Of a stretch of 64,000 bases of DNA, positions 24,885 to 33,529 are shown one piece after another. The notes under the pieces were generated by a model, which saw only the letters and a list, made by a program, of their open reading frames with translations, did not search any database and was not told the DNA's origin. The first letter of the stretch is position 1, and each line of letters opens with the position of its first letter. Origin of the DNA: Mycolicibacterium neworleansense (GTDB lineage Bacteria > Actinomycetota > Actinomycetes > Mycobacteriales > Mycobacteriaceae); assembly GCF_001245615.1 (NCBI RefSeq), contig NZ_CWKH01000003.1:62001-126000 (forward strand). The letters are read 5' to 3'. Position numbers and translations under genes: made by a program.

Positions 24885-26773
24885 CCGGGCCCGTGCTGCG
24901 CCGCAGCGGAACCCCGGCCGCGCCGGTCGAGCGCACCCGGGACTTCCGAGGATCGGCCGTGCGGCTGCTCAGACGCCTGATGCCGCAACGGGGGCTGGCG
25001 ATCTCGGTGGTGCTGCTCGGTGTGGCCGGGATCGCGCTCGGGGTGATCGGCCCTCGGATCCTCGGGCACGCCACCGACCTGCTGTTCAACGGCGTGATCG
25101 GTCGCGAGCTGCCCGCCGGCCTGAGCAAGGAGCAGGCCGTCGAGGCGGCCCGGGCCCGCGGCGACACCGCGTTCGCCGACCTGCTCTCCGGCATGAACGT
25201 GGTCCCCGGCCAGGGCGTGGACTTCGCCGCGGTGGCCCGCACCCTGGCCCTGGCGCTCGGGCTGTATCTGCTTGCCGCGGTGCTGGTTTGGCTGCAGGCC
25301 CGGCTGCTCAACGTCACCGTGCAGCGCACCATGGTGGCACTGCGCGCCGAAGTTGAGGACAAGTTGCACCGACTTCCGCTGTCCTACTTCGATTCCCGTC
25401 AGCGCGGTGAGGTGCTCAGCCGGGTCACCAACGATGTCGACAACATCCAGGGCTCGGTGTCGATGACCATCAGCCAGCTGCTGACCTCGGTGCTGACGGT
25501 CTTCGCGGTGCTGGTGATGATGCTGACCATCTCGCCGCTGCTGGCGCTGCTGACCGTGGTCACCGTGCCGCTGTCCCTGTGGGTGATCCGCTGGATCACC
25601 CGCCGCTCCCAGCCGTTGTTCGTCGCGCAGTGGCGCAACACCGGCCGTTTGGCAGCCCACATCGAGGAGACCTACAGCGGTTTCACGATCGTCAAGACCT
25701 TCGGCCACCGCGAGGCCGCGCAGCGGCGCTTCGACGAACTCAACGACGAGGTCTACCGGTCCAGCATCGGGGCGCAGTTCTTCTCCGGCCTGGTCGGCCC
25801 GTCGACGATGTTCATCGGCAATCTCAGTTACGTGGCGGTCGCGGTGGTGGGCGGCCTGCAGGTGGCCACCGGGCAGATCACGCTGGGCAGCATCCAGGCG
25901 TTCATCCAGTACGTGCGGCAGTTCAACCAGCCGCTGGGCCAGGTGGCCGGGATGTACAACACGCTGCAGTCCGGAATCGCCAGCGCCGAACGGGTTTTCG
26001 ACCTGCTCGATGCCGACGAACAATCCCCCGACCCGGATCCCCCGCTTCAGATCCGCTCTGGCCGGGTCGAATTCGAGCGGGTGAACTTCAGCTACCTCCC
26101 GGACACCCCGGTGATCGAGGACCTGTCGCTGGTGGCCGAGGCGGGCAGCACCGTGGCCATCGTCGGGCCCACCGGAGCGGGCAAGACGACGTGCGTGAAC
26201 CTGCTGATGCGGTTCTATGACGTCGACTCCGGCCGCATCCTGATCGACGGCGTGGACATCTCTACGGTGAGCCGGCAGTCGCTGCGGTCCTCGATCGGCA
26301 TGGTGCTGCAGGACACCTGGCTGTTCGGCGGCACCATCTACGACAACATCGCCTACGGCCGGCCGGATGCCGCTGAGGAGGAGGTGCTCGAGGCAGCCAG
26401 AGCGGCGTACGTGGACCGGTTCGTGCACACCCTGCCCGACGGATATGCCACCCGCGTCGACGACGACGGCGGTGCCATCAGCGCCGGCGAGAAGCAGCTG
26501 ATCACGATCGCGCGGGCGGTGCTGGCGCGGCCGCGGGTGCTGGTGCTCGACGAGGCGACCAGCGCGGTGGACACCCGAACCGAACTGATGATCCAGCATG
26601 CGATGGCCGAACTCCGCCGGGACCGCACGAGTTTCATCATCGCCCACCGGCTTTCGACGATCCGCGATGCCGACCTGATCCTGGTGATGGATGCCGGCCG
26701 GATCATCGAACGCGGTACCCACGAGGAGCTCGTGTCACGCCACGGACGGTACTGGGAAATGACCCAGGTTTAG
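24881..26773 (+). CDS. ABC exporter half-transporter with catalytic ATP site (Rv1272c-like)
   Basis: Partner half-transporter of 630 residues with a six-helix domain preceded by a longer N-terminus. Between the first helices is an 80-residue insertion (about 65-130). Walker A is GPTGAGKTT and Walker [13 protein letters not shown], both canonical, but the signature is ISAGEKQ in place of LSGGQ. Together with the partner's altered Walker B, this places both degenerate elements in the same composite site, as expected for an asymmetric heterodimer. Downstream is a 36-base gap before the molybdoenzyme gene. Confidence 0.9.
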   Translation: MTGPVLRRSGTPAAPVERTRDFRGSAVRLLRRLMPQRGLAISVVLLGVAGIALGVIGPRILGHATDLLFNGVIGRELPAGLSKEQAVEAARARGDTAFADLLSGMNVVPGQGVDFAAVARTLALALGLYLLAAVLVWLQARLLNVTVQRTMVALRAEVEDKLHRLPLSYFDSRQRGEVLSRVTNDVDNIQGSVSMTISQLLTSVLTVFAVLVMMLTISPLLALLTVVTVPLSLWVIRWITRRSQPLFVAQWRNTGRLAAHIEETYSGFTIVKTFGHREAAQRRFDELNDEVYRSSIGAQFFSGLVGPSTMFIGNLSYVAVAVVGGLQVATGQITLGSIQAFIQYVRQFNQPLGQVAGMYNTLQSGIASAERVFDLLDADEQSPDPDPPLQIRSGRVEFERVNFSYLPDTPVIEDLSLVAEAGSTVAIVGPTGAGKTTCVNLLMRFYDVDSGRILIDGVDISTVSRQSLRSSIGMVLQDTWLFGGTIYDNIAYGRPDAAEEEVLEAARAAYVDRFVHTLPDGYATRVDDDGGAISAGEKQLITIARAVLARPRVLVLDEATSAVDTRTELMIQHAMAELRRDRTSFIIAHRLSTIRDADLILVMDAGRIIERGTHEELVSRHGRYWEMTQV

Positions 26774-26784
26774 CACCCGAATCC

Positions 26785-26812
26785 CATTACAAATTGTAGT
26801 GTCAGTGTAATG
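26785..26812. promoter_or_regulatory. Inverted repeat over the molybdoenzyme start codon
   Basis: CATTACA (26785-26791) and TGTAATG (26806-26812) are a 7-bp inverted repeat whose right arm contains the start codon. A smaller palindrome TACAAATTGTA (26788-26798) is nested in it. The 9-mer CAGTGTAAT (26803-26811) recurs in front of the convergent gene at 29521-29529. The location suits repression of translation start or transcription. Confidence 0.55.
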
Positions 26813-28975
26813 ACGACCAGTACCGTGCACACGTTCTGCCGGTACTGCCTGGCGTCGTGCGGGCTGGAGGTGACGGTCGAGGACAACCGGGTGCGCAAGA
26901 TCGCCGCCGACAAGCTCAATCCCCACTCCTGGGGCGATTTCTGCGCCAAGGGCCGCACTGCCGGCCAGGTGGTCGAACATCCACGCCGGATCATGGCGCC
27001 GATGCGCCGGGTGGGCGACACCTACGTCGAGGCGAGCTGGGACGAGGCGATCAGCGATATCGCCCAGCGGTTGAACCGGATCATCGACACCGGCGGACCG
27101 GATGCGGTCGCGGCTTACTACGGCAATCCGGCCGGGTACTCGTCGTCGAATCTGGTGTTCATGAACGCCTGGCTGGACGCCATCGGCACGCACAACCGGT
27201 ACGCGGTCGGATCGGTAGACCAGAACGCCCTGCACGTGGTGGCCGAGGCAATGTACGGATCACCGCTGATGGTGCCGGTGTCCGATGTCGACAACTGCGA
27301 CTACTTCCTGATCATCGGGGCCAACCCCGCTGTGAGCGCCTGGAATTGGGTGGAATCCGTGCCGGGCGGCTGGCGACGCGCGCTGGCGCGCCAGAAGCGG
27401 GGGGCGCGCATCGTCGTGGTCGACCCGATCCATACCGAGAGCGCGCGGGCTGCCGATCTGCATCTGCCGGTGCGTCCGGGGCAGGACTGGGCGTTGCTGC
27501 TGGCGATGGTGAAGGTGATCCTCGACGAGGGGCGCGAGCACCGCACCGACTGCGCCGAGCTGGCCACCGGAGTGGCCGACCTGCGCGCCCTGACCGCCGA
27601 AGCCGACCTCGACGACCTGGCGGCACGCTGCGATATCGCCCGTGCCGTGATCGAACAGGTGGCCCGCGAATTCGCCTCGGCGCCAACGGGGATGGTGATC
27701 ACTCGCACCGGGGTGTCGCTGCATGCCGCGGGCACGGTCGCCGAATGGCTGGGCCACGTGCTCAACGTGATCACCGGCCGGATGGACCGCCCGGGTGGGC
27801 GCCGCTTCGAACCCGGCTATGTCGACACCCTGCGACTGGCGGGCCTGGCCGCCACCCGCCCGCACATCAGCCGGCTGGCCGGACGTGATCTGGTGGCCGG
27901 CGCGCACGCACTGGCCGAACTGCCCGACGAGATCACCACACCCGGCCGCGGCCAGATCCGCGCCCTGCTGATCAACTCGGGCAATCCCGTGGTCTCCGGC
28001 CCCGACGGCGCCGGACTCGACCAGGCCCTGGCCCAGTTGGACCTGCTCGTGGCCATCGACCTGGTGCAGCGCGAGAGCCACCGGCACGCACACTGGCTGC
28101 TGCCCGCGGTGCACTGGCTGGAACGCGACGACCTGTTGGCCTTCACCAGCGGCATGCACGACGAGCCCTATGTGCAGTACGGCGTGAGGGCCGTCGAACC
28201 GCCGGAGGATGCTCGCGAGGAGTGGCGGGTGTTCACCGATCTGGCGCTGGCCATGCGCCGTCCGCTGTTCGGCGCCAAGGGGTTCAACGGTTTCATCCGC
28301 GCCACCCGGTGGCTGGCGGCGCGCACCGGACGGCCCGGGCTGTCATTCGGCCCGCACTGGATGGACCGCCTGATCATCCTCACCTCGCGCAGGGTCGACG
28401 GACACAAGCTCACCTGGCGCGAACTCAAAGCCCACCCGCATGGCCTGGTGCTCGGCCCGCGGCAGTTCGGCCGGTTCCGCGACGCGCTGCGGACACCCGA
28501 CCACAAGGTCCATGCGGCGCCCGCCGAGTTCGTGGCGCGAACCCGCGAATTGCTCACAGCGCCGGATCCCGCGCCGCCCGAAGGCTTCCCGTTCCTGCTG
28601 GGCAACCGCCGACGGCGGCATTCGATGAATTCGTGGCTCAATGAGTTGCCGGGCCTGCACCCGGCGGGCAAGGGTAACGAGGTGTTGGTGCACCCCGAGG
28701 ACGCCGCAGCGCTGGGCATCGGGACCGGCGACCTGGTCCGCGTGTTCTCGCCTGCGGGGCAGTTGGAGGTGACGGCCGCACTCAGCGACCGGCCCCGCCG
28801 CGGTGTCGTGGTGCTCGATCATGGCTGGGGCTCGCGGGTATTCGACCCGCGTCACGGTGGCGCACCGGATTCCTACGGCGTCAACCGCAACCTGCTGGCC
28901 GACCGCTCGTCCATCGATCCGCTGTCCCAGACCTCGACGCTGGGCTCGGTCTATGTCGGGATCGAACGGATCTAG
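26810..28975 (+). CDS. Stand-alone molybdopterin-dependent oxidoreductase
   Basis: Catalytic subunit of the DMSO reductase/formate dehydrogenase class, 721 residues. The N-terminus binds a 4Fe-4S cluster through C10, C13, C17 and C45, then come the molybdopterin domains (NPAGYSSSNLVFMNAW, LIIGANPAVSAWNWVES) and the C-terminal dinucleotide-binding domain (LLGNRRRRHSMNSWLNELP). No twin-arginine signal is present, so it is cytoplasmic. The usual Cys/SeCys/Ser ligand position near GSVDQNALHVV is not obvious. No electron-transfer partner gene is adjacent. It overlaps the convergent gene by four bases. The electron acceptor and substrate are unknown. Confidence 0.83.
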   Translation: MTTSTVHTFCRYCLASCGLEVTVEDNRVRKIAADKLNPHSWGDFCAKGRTAGQVVEHPRRIMAPMRRVGDTYVEASWDEAISDIAQRLNRIIDTGGPDAVAAYYGNPAGYSSSNLVFMNAWLDAIGTHNRYAVGSVDQNALHVVAEAMYGSPLMVPVSDVDNCDYFLIIGANPAVSAWNWVESVPGGWRRALARQKRGARIVVVDPIHTESARAADLHLPVRPGQDWALLLAMVKVILDEGREHRTDCAELATGVADLRALTAEADLDDLAARCDIARAVIEQVAREFASAPTGMVITRTGVSLHAAGTVAEWLGHVLNVITGRMDRPGGRRFEPGYVDTLRLAGLAATRPHISRLAGRDLVAGAHALAELPDEITTPGRGQIRALLINSGNPVVSGPDGAGLDQALAQLDLLVAIDLVQRESHRHAHWLLPAVHWLERDDLLAFTSGMHDEPYVQYGVRAVEPPEDAREEWRVFTDLALAMRRPLFGAKGFNGFIRATRWLAARTGRPGLSFGPHWMDRLIILTSRRVDGHKLTWRELKAHPHGLVLGPRQFGRFRDALRTPDHKVHAAPAEFVARTRELLTAPDPAPPEGFPFLLGNRRRRHSMNSWLNELPGLHPAGKGNEVLVHPEDAAALGIGTGDLVRVFSPAGQLEVTAALSDRPRRGVVVLDHGWGSRVFDPRHGGAPDSYGVNRNLLADRSSIDPLSQTSTLGSVYVGIERI

Positions 28976-29511
28976 GAGCCGGGTCCTTCGGCACGCAGAT
29001 CGTCGACCGTCTTCATCGCCTCACGCAGCTTGCCCAGCCACTCCTCGGTGTGCTGACCGACCAGGCGCACCGACCAGGCCAGGGCATCCGAGCGCGACCG
29101 CGCCACGCCGGCGTCGACCAGCGTGTCGAGCACCTGCCGCTCAGGCTGCTTGAGCCGGGTCATCACCGGTACGGCGATGTGGGTGAACAGGATTCGCTCG
29201 GTGTTGCCCTCACCGGCGTTGATCTCCACGCCCCAGGACACCTTGCGGTCGAAGCGGCCCTGCGCCTCGTCGGCGATGCGCATGCGTTCGCCGCGCGTCT
29301 CCTCCCGGAACCGGGAGGCCCGCCCAGAGGCGCGTGCCGCGGTCTCGCCTTCCGGATTGTCGGTGGCATCGGGGAGTCTGCCGATGACGGTGATCTCTTC
29401 ACGGTCGACGATCACGGTCGGATCGCCGGTGAACCAGGTATCGGGCAGTCGCCCCGCGAACCATTCGGCGGCCTCGTCTGCGGGCCGGCGACGGTGTTGA
29501 TGTTTGGTCAT
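28972..29511 (-). CDS. Conserved hypothetical protein with RHH-like C-terminus
   Basis: Protein of 179 residues with no firmly recognised family. The N-terminal half is polar and charged (EEITVIGRLPDATDNPEGE, then an Arg/Glu-rich helix). The last 60 residues (PERQVLDTLVDAGVARSRSDALAWSVRLV) look like a ribbon-helix-helix or similar small DNA-binding fold, so a regulator is possible. The ATG at 29511 is preceded by tandem copies of TGTAATCA; the ATG eight bases further upstream is followed at once by a stop, so it cannot be the start. Upstream it shares CAGTGTAAT with the convergent molybdoenzyme gene, which suggests it controls that gene and itself. Confidence 0.65.
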   Translation of the reverse strand: MTKHQHRRRPADEAAEWFAGRLPDTWFTGDPTVIVDREEITVIGRLPDATDNPEGETAARASGRASRFREETRGERMRIADEAQGRFDRKVSWGVEINAGEGNTERILFTHIAVPVMTRLKQPERQVLDTLVDAGVARSRSDALAWSVRLVGQHTEEWLGKLREAMKTVDDLRAEGPGS

Positions 29512-29529
29512 GATTACATGATTACACTG
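29512..29529. promoter_or_regulatory. Tandem GATTACA repeats before the putative regulator gene
   Basis: On the plus strand GATTACAT (29512-29519) and GATTACAC (29520-29527) are 8-base direct repeats directly against the start codon of the minus-strand gene. A related TGTTACA follows. On the minus strand this reads CAGTGTAATCATGTAATC before ATG. The repeats suggest autoregulation. Confidence 0.5.
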
Positions 29530-29589
29530 TTACACCGCTGATGGGCCGGCGTTCACCCCCGGCGAACGTCGATTTTTCGCCGTTCGGCC

Positions 29590-29793
29590 TCAGTTGCGTT
29601 TGAGCAGCAGTGCAGCGCCGCCGGCCAGCACCAGCGCGACCAGCAGCAGCCCCGCCCAGCCCGGGCCGGCCAGCCACCACACGGCGCCCAGCACGATGAG
29701 TGCCGGCGATGCCGCGAACAGCACCATGCCGGGGTGCTGCTTCAAGACCGCGAGCGCACCCTGGGCACGGATCGGGTCGATTTCCTTTGCCAT
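29590..29793 (-). CDS. Small two-helix membrane protein
   Basis: Protein of 67 residues starting MAKEIDPIRAQGALAVLKQHPGM, then two hydrophobic segments separated by a short turn (VWWLAGPGWAG) and a basic end LLLKRN. The ATG at 29793 is favoured by this amphipathic start; an upstream in-frame ATG adds nine unlikely residues. No function can be assigned. It is divergent from the AIM24 gene, with about 90 bases between. Confidence 0.6.
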   Translation of the reverse strand: MAKEIDPIRAQGALAVLKQHPGMVLFAASPALIVLGAVWWLAGPGWAGLLLVALVLAGGAALLLKRN

Positions 29794-29884
29794 GGCACCA
29801 GAATGCCAGCTGTCCGCCACGTTCGTAGTGCAGTGGCGACTTGTAACCTGGTGTCGATTTCTCCCCCACCCGACGATTCGAGGA

Positions 29885-30745
29885 ATGACTGTGAACGGAA
29901 CTTGGCAACCCGGCTGGTTGCCCGATCCCGAGGGCCGCTACGAATACCGGTGGTGGGATGGGCAATCCTGGACCGACCAGGTGTCTCATCAGGGACAGCC
30001 CGGCAGGGCGCCGATGGGAGCTGCTGCACAACCACCCCAGCAACCTCAGGCCGAGGCGCAGCCGACTGGTGACGGGTTCGCCGGAATCAGCGGGGATCTC
30101 GTCGACGGTCGGTTCAGCGAGAAAGAGGCGACGCCGATCGCCAACCAGAACAAGAAGATGCTGCGCGTCCGCCTCGGCGAACCGTTCATGGCCCGGCAGG
30201 GCTCGATGGTCGCCTACCAGGGCAACGTCGACTTCGCCTTCGAAGGCGGCGGCGCGTCGAAGTTCATCAAGAAAGCCCTCACCGGCGAAGGACTTCCGCT
30301 CATGCGCTGCCAGGGCCAAGGCGACGTGTTCCTGGCCGACCAGGGCTTCGATGTCCACCTGCTGCAGCTGTCCAACTCGGGTCTGTCGATCAGCGGCAAG
30401 AACGTGCTGGCGTTCTCGTCGGGCCTGGACTGGAACATCGAACGCGTCCGCGGGGGCAGCATCGCCACCGGCGGCCTGTTCAACACGACCTTGCGCGGCA
30501 CCGGGTGGGTGGCGCTGACCACCGACGGCCCGCCGGTGGTGCTCAACGCCGCCGAGGCCCCGACCTTCGCCGACACCAATGCCGTGGTGGCCTGGTCGGC
30601 GCACCTGCAGACGCAGCTCAAGACCAGCTTCAAGGCAGGCGCACTGATCGGCCGAGGCTCCGGCGAGGCCCTTCAGGTCGCATTCCACGGCAACGGCTTC
30701 GTGATCGTGCAGCCCTCGGAGGGCGTCACGGTTCCGATGCAGTGA
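29885..30745 (+). CDS. DUF2510-AIM24 family protein
   Basis: Protein of 286 residues with two parts. Residues 1-40 form a DUF2510 module (GWLPDPEGRYEYRWWDGQSWTDQV), common at the N-terminus of actinobacterial envelope proteins. A Pro/Gln-rich linker follows, then an AIM24/TerD-like beta domain (about 85-285) with LRVRLGEPFMARQGSMVAYQGNVDF. AIM24-like proteins are widespread and poorly understood. The ATG at 29885 has AGGA immediately upstream. The 3' end overlaps the convergent MFS gene by 20 bases. Confidence 0.82.
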   Translation: MTVNGTWQPGWLPDPEGRYEYRWWDGQSWTDQVSHQGQPGRAPMGAAAQPPQQPQAEAQPTGDGFAGISGDLVDGRFSEKEATPIANQNKKMLRVRLGEPFMARQGSMVAYQGNVDFAFEGGGASKFIKKALTGEGLPLMRCQGQGDVFLADQGFDVHLLQLSNSGLSISGKNVLAFSSGLDWNIERVRGGSIATGGLFNTTLRGTGWVALTTDGPPVVLNAAEAPTFADTNAVVAWSAHLQTQLKTSFKAGALIGRGSGEALQVAFHGNGFVIVQPSEGVTVPMQ

Positions 30746-31988
30746 GCGACGCGGTGGGCGCCAGCCTGCCGCCGTCCCGCATCAGCACGTAGAGCGCCGC
30801 CGCGGACACCAGCCCGATCGCAGTGAGGCCCAGCCACACGAGTTCGGCCAGGCCCGCGGCGCGCGCCGCGCCGATCAACGAACCCGTGGCCACATTGCCC
30901 AGCAGAATCCCCACTCCGACAACGGTGTTGTAGAACCCGTAGTGGGTGGCCACCAGCCGGTCACCGGACAGCGCCACGACGGTGTCCATCTCGAACGGGA
31001 ACACCGCCGCCGACCCCAGAGCCAACAGCCCGGATGAGACGAGCAGCGCGGCGACCGCGGCGGCGGTACCGAACCGGTCTCCGTCGGGCACCACAGCCAT
31101 CGGGATGAACGCCGCGGCGAGCACCAGCAGGCCGACCACCAGGCTGCGGCGCGGACCCCAGCGGTCGGAGAACCACCGCGTGATGCGCAACTGACCACCC
31201 ACCGCGATCAGACCGGAAACCACGAACACCGCTGCCACCAGTGCGGTTTCGTTTCCCGGCCGCAGCACGGCGGCCTGCAGCGGCAACGCCAGGTACACCT
31301 GGAAGGACAGGACGTAGGAGCCGATCATCGCCACCGCGAACAGCAGGAATCCGCGGTTGGCCACGACGCTGCGCCAGTCGTCGAGGACCGAACTCCGCTC
31401 GGCGACCGGTTCGGCGCGGTGGCGCGGCAGGGCCAGCAGCTGGGCCACCGTCAGCACCGCGAAGACTCCGGCCGCCGCCGCCGCTGTCACCCGGAAATCG
31501 AAGGCCAGCAACGCCATTCCTGCCAGCGGGCCCAGCAGGATCCCGGCCTGGTAGAACACGTTGAAGGTGGCGAAAGCCTCGACCCGCCGGTCACCGGCAT
31601 CGGCGGCCAGGTAGGCCCGCACCGCAGGGTTGAACAGCGCACCAGCGAAACCTGTTGCCGCCGAGGCGATCAGCATCGCCGGCAGCGAGTCCGCGACGAC
31701 GAGCAGACCGAACCCGGCGGTGCGAAGCAGACAGCCGGCCACGATCAGCGGCTTGTAGCCCAGCCGGTCGGCAAGGGTGCCGCCGACGATGAACATGCCC
31801 TGCTGCGAAAAGTTGCGCACGCCCAGCACCAAGCCGACGGCCCAGGCCGCCAGGCCCAGGGGTCCAGCGAGGTAGCCGGCCAGGTAAGGCATCAGCATGT
31901 AGAAGCCGAGGTTGATACCGAACTGGTTGACCATCAGCAGGCGGCTGGGCAGGTCGAAACTGCGGAACTGCCTGATCAGTCCGCTCAT
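30726..31988 (-). CDS. MFS transporter, Rv0849-like (last gene of copper operon)
   Basis: Twelve-helix major facilitator of 420 residues in the multidrug-resistance group, with the loop-2 motif [14 protein letters not shown]. It is coupled to cysK2 by an ATGA overlap and is the distal gene of the copper operon. In M. tuberculosis the order lpqS-cysK2-Rv0849 belongs to the copper-responsive RicR regulon, which supports a role in exporting a copper-related or thiol compound. The substrate is not established. Confidence 0.87.
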   Translation of the reverse strand: MSGLIRQFRSFDLPSRLLMVNQFGINLGFYMLMPYLAGYLAGPLGLAAWAVGLVLGVRNFSQQGMFIVGGTLADRLGYKPLIVAGCLLRTAGFGLLVVADSLPAMLIASAATGFAGALFNPAVRAYLAADAGDRRVEAFATFNVFYQAGILLGPLAGMALLAFDFRVTAAAAAGVFAVLTVAQLLALPRHRAEPVAERSSVLDDWRSVVANRGFLLFAVAMIGSYVLSFQVYLALPLQAAVLRPGNETALVAAVFVVSGLIAVGGQLRITRWFSDRWGPRRSLVVGLLVLAAAFIPMAVVPDGDRFGTAAAVAALLVSSGLLALGSAAVFPFEMDTVVALSGDRLVATHYGFYNTVVGVGILLGNVATGSLIGAARAAGLAELVWLGLTAIGLVSAAALYVLMRDGGRLAPTASLTASEP

Positions 31989-33073
31989 CCGGCCACCGCC
32001 GTCGGGTCGGAGACCGTCTCGCAGCGGGTCCAGGATTGCACCACGCGGTCGGCGGGGTGGGCGATCGTCTCGGGTTCATCGGCCGGCCGGTGATCGAGCA
32101 GGCCGAGCTCGCGGCAGTAGTCGTCGTTGTACACCGTGTCGAAATAGCGCTGCGGGCCGTCGGGGAACACCGCGGCAATCGTGGTGCCGCGCGGCTGATT
32201 CCGCGCTGCCCAACCGGCCACCAGACCTACCGCGCCGACGCTCCAGCCCCCGCTCGCGTAGTACGTCGAGGCCAATGTCCGCGCTGCCCACACGGCGTCG
32301 GCCGGCGCGACCCAATGCACCTCGTCGAACGCGCCGTAGTCGACGTTGCGGGGATAGATGCTCGAACCGAGACCACGCATGACGCGCGTCGCAGCGGGCT
32401 GGCCGAAGATCGTCGAGCCGATCGTGTCCACCCCGATCAGCCGCATATCCGGGTTGAACTCGCGCAGTACCCGCGCCACTCCGGCCGAATGTCCGCCGGT
32501 GCCGACCGAGCAGACCAGGACGTCCACGTGGCCGATCTGGGCGTTGAGCTCCAGCGCCAGTGGCCGGTAGGCCTCGACGTTGTCCGGGTTGTTGTACTGG
32601 TCGGGATACCAGGAGGAGGCGTCAGCCGCGAGCAGTTCGGCCACCCGGTCCCGCCGGGCCTGCTGCCAGCCGCCGGTCGGATGTGGTTCGGTCACGGTCG
32701 AAACCTGCGCACCGTAGGCGGCCAACATGCGCTCCATGATGGGCTCCAGGCCCGGATCGGTCACCAGGGTCACCGGGTGGTGGTAGATCGTGCCCGCGAA
32801 GGCGAGCCCGAGCCCCAATGTGCCACTGGTTGATTCGATGATGCGGCCACCGGGCTTCAGATCACCGCGGGCCCGGGCCTGCTCCACCATGTGCATGGCG
32901 GGGCGATCCTTCATGCCGCCCGGGTTGAAACCTTCGAGTTTCGCCCAGAATCCGCGCCCTTCGTCGGCGAACGGAGTGGAAACCCACAGGGTGGGCGTGT
33001 GCCCGACCATGGTGCTGGGCCCGCGGTTTCGGCGCAGGACATGGAATGAACGGGTGGACAGAACATGGTTCAT
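31985..33073 (-). CDS. cysK2: CysK2-type cysteine/S-sulphocysteine synthase
   Basis: PLP enzyme of 362 residues from the cysteine synthase family. The Schiff-base lysine is K55 in [10 protein letters not shown], the substrate loop is ESTSGTLG and the PLP phosphate loop is GTGGHSAG. The gene order with lpqS and the MFS gene identifies it as CysK2, which in M. tuberculosis uses O-phosphoserine and thiosulphate to make S-sulphocysteine. Extra thiol chemistry fits copper stress. The ATG at 33073 lies 72 bases after the lpqS stop. Confidence 0.88.
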   Translation of the reverse strand: MNHVLSTRSFHVLRRNRGPSTMVGHTPTLWVSTPFADEGRGFWAKLEGFNPGGMKDRPAMHMVEQARARGDLKPGGRIIESTSGTLGLGLAFAGTIYHHPVTLVTDPGLEPIMERMLAAYGAQVSTVTEPHPTGGWQQARRDRVAELLAADASSWYPDQYNNPDNVEAYRPLALELNAQIGHVDVLVCSVGTGGHSAGVARVLREFNPDMRLIGVDTIGSTIFGQPAATRVMRGLGSSIYPRNVDYGAFDEVHWVAPADAVWAARTLASTYYASGGWSVGAVGLVAGWAARNQPRGTTIAAVFPDGPQRYFDTVYNDDYCRELGLLDHRPADEPETIAHPADRVVQSWTRCETVSDPTAVAG

Positions 33074-33145
33074 GGATTCGTCATTTCTGTATCTCCGGCC
33101 GCGACGCGCGGCACCTGATCTGGACAGCGTTGGGACGCAGACAGA

Positions 33146-33529
33146 TCAGCGGCGTGCGATACAGATTCGGATCAGAAGTTCTTGTCCGGCGAGTAAGACC
33201 CCATGACGGTCGGGAGGACCCCGGGTCGCCCGCACGGCTGCGCATCCGCACAACACCGCGCAGCCGACGATGAACGCCACAACCGACAATGCGGCCGCGC
33301 CGGCGATCGTCCGGGGCAGCACGGCTGCGGTGAAGGTATCCGGGGAGTGCGGAACCGTCCCGTCGCTGATGTGCGGGTGGTCCAGCATCATGGCTTCGGC
33401 GCCTTCGCCGATCGCGGCTGCGACGGCGTGCGGCAGGTGCGGCGCCCGATCGTGGGCGCCGGCCTGCCACTGCACGGCCAGCACTGCCGCCCACATCGCA
33501 ACCGCCACCAGGGCGATCACCCGCTTCAT
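33146..33529 (-). CDS. lpqS: LpqS-like copper-inducible membrane protein lacking a lipobox
   Basis: Protein of 127 residues. The C-terminus [13 protein letters not shown] and the VLPRT segment match LpqS, a copper-induced lipoprotein of M. tuberculosis, as I recall it. Unlike that protein, the N-terminal hydrophobic segment ([16 protein letters not shown]) has no cysteine, so it should be a membrane anchor and not lipidated. A second hydrophobic segment with cysteines ([17 protein letters not shown]) follows. A His-rich stretch ([13 protein letters not shown]) lies between. Start overlaps the Cu-ATPase stop by four bases. Confidence 0.8.
   Translation of the reverse strand: MKRVIALVAVAMWAAVLAVQWQAGAHDRAPHLPHAVAAAIGEGAEAMMLDHPHISDGTVPHSPDTFTAAVLPRTIAGAAALSVVAFIVGCAVLCGCAAVRATRGPPDRHGVLLAGQELLIRICIARR

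Noticed and set aside
24623..26722. A 699-codon minus-strand open frame opposite the second ABC gene
   Set aside because: His/Gln/Arg-rich without domains; the opposite strand carries full ABC exporter motifs.
29512..29529. GATTACA direct repeats as a CRISPR or satellite
   Set aside because: Only two full copies of eight bases with no spacers; they fit a regulatory site at a start codon.
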